Assembly: GCF_016801865.2 (NCBI RefSeq)
Contig: NC_068938.1
Coordinates: 70,397,025 to 70,461,024, forward strand
Origin: Culex pipiens pallens
Lineage: Eukaryota; Arthropoda; Insecta; Diptera; Culicidae
Reading direction: 5' to 3'
DNA length: 64,000 nt
In this document: one piece after another, positions 63,981 through 64,000 of the stretch
How the letters are laid out: every line of letters begins with the position of its first letter
Position numbering within the stretch: position 1 is the stretch's first letter
Made by a program: the position numbers and the translations under genes
The notes under the pieces: generated by a model
Databases searched by the model: none
Told to the model about the DNA's origin: nothing
The model's input: only the letters and a program-made list of their open reading frames with translations

Positions 63981-64000
63981 TCTGTCAGTACTGCTGACAA

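Noticed and set aside
1..64000. CRISPR arrays, bacterial operons or prophage
   Set aside because: No regularly spaced identical repeats with unique spacers, no ribosome binding sites with ORF clusters; everything points to an insect nuclear genome.

Overview
The window looks like mosquito nuclear DNA, most likely from the genus Culex (C. pipiens complex). The evidence is AT-rich, gene-poor DNA packed with non-LTR retrotransposons, tRNA-derived SINEs (one with two tRNA-like heads, resembling the Twin family described from Culex pipiens) and many fold-back non-autonomous DNA transposons. The species call is inference from repeat types, since no single-copy host gene could be recognised.

Two autonomous LINEs are intact in reading frame. 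A Jockey-clade element (about 1924-6424, minus strand; 463-aa ORF1, 886-aa ORF2) carries 12-14 bp target duplications. A 6.3-kb RNase H-bearing element of the I group (16355-22685, plus strand; 548-aa ORF1, 1233-aa ORF2) carries a 12-13 bp target duplication. In both, ORF2 begins inside the last codons of ORF1 in the same register, suggesting coupled translation. A 66-bp fragment of the I-group 3' end with its own target duplication lies at 48130-48195.

The rest is mostly a nested mosaic. It includes a 1-kb retroelement-like insertion with a short tandem tail and 23-bp flanking direct repeats (12837-13836). Several long inverted-repeat elements have 8-9 bp duplications: 30176-30887, 34923-35599, 42819-43613 with a nested 42889-43328, 46415-48089, 59238-59709, 61178-62171 and 63568-63980. 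Two fold-backs have TTAA-type flanks (33724-34015, 52532-53053). SINEs lie at 37677-37922, 46898-47304, 52094-52464, 57121-57365 and probably 54741-54888. There is also a 9-bp minisatellite at 49316-49820. The region 46407-48097 is at least three layers deep.

Between the repeats lie islands of apparently unique, more GC-rich DNA without convincing ORFs (around 7,300-8,100, 10,100-10,800, 23,000-23,800, 32,250-33,470, 38,640-40,440, 44,100-45,100, 48,700-49,250, 53,500-54,700, 59,900-60,420). This is what a large intron or intergenic interval would show. One region, 24912-29040, has exon/intron-like texture, intron-sized GT-AG stretches, polyadenylation signals and diverged internal duplications, but its frames are broken. 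I call it a possible decayed or unrecognised gene. No bacterial operons, CRISPR arrays or functional tRNA/rRNA genes were seen.
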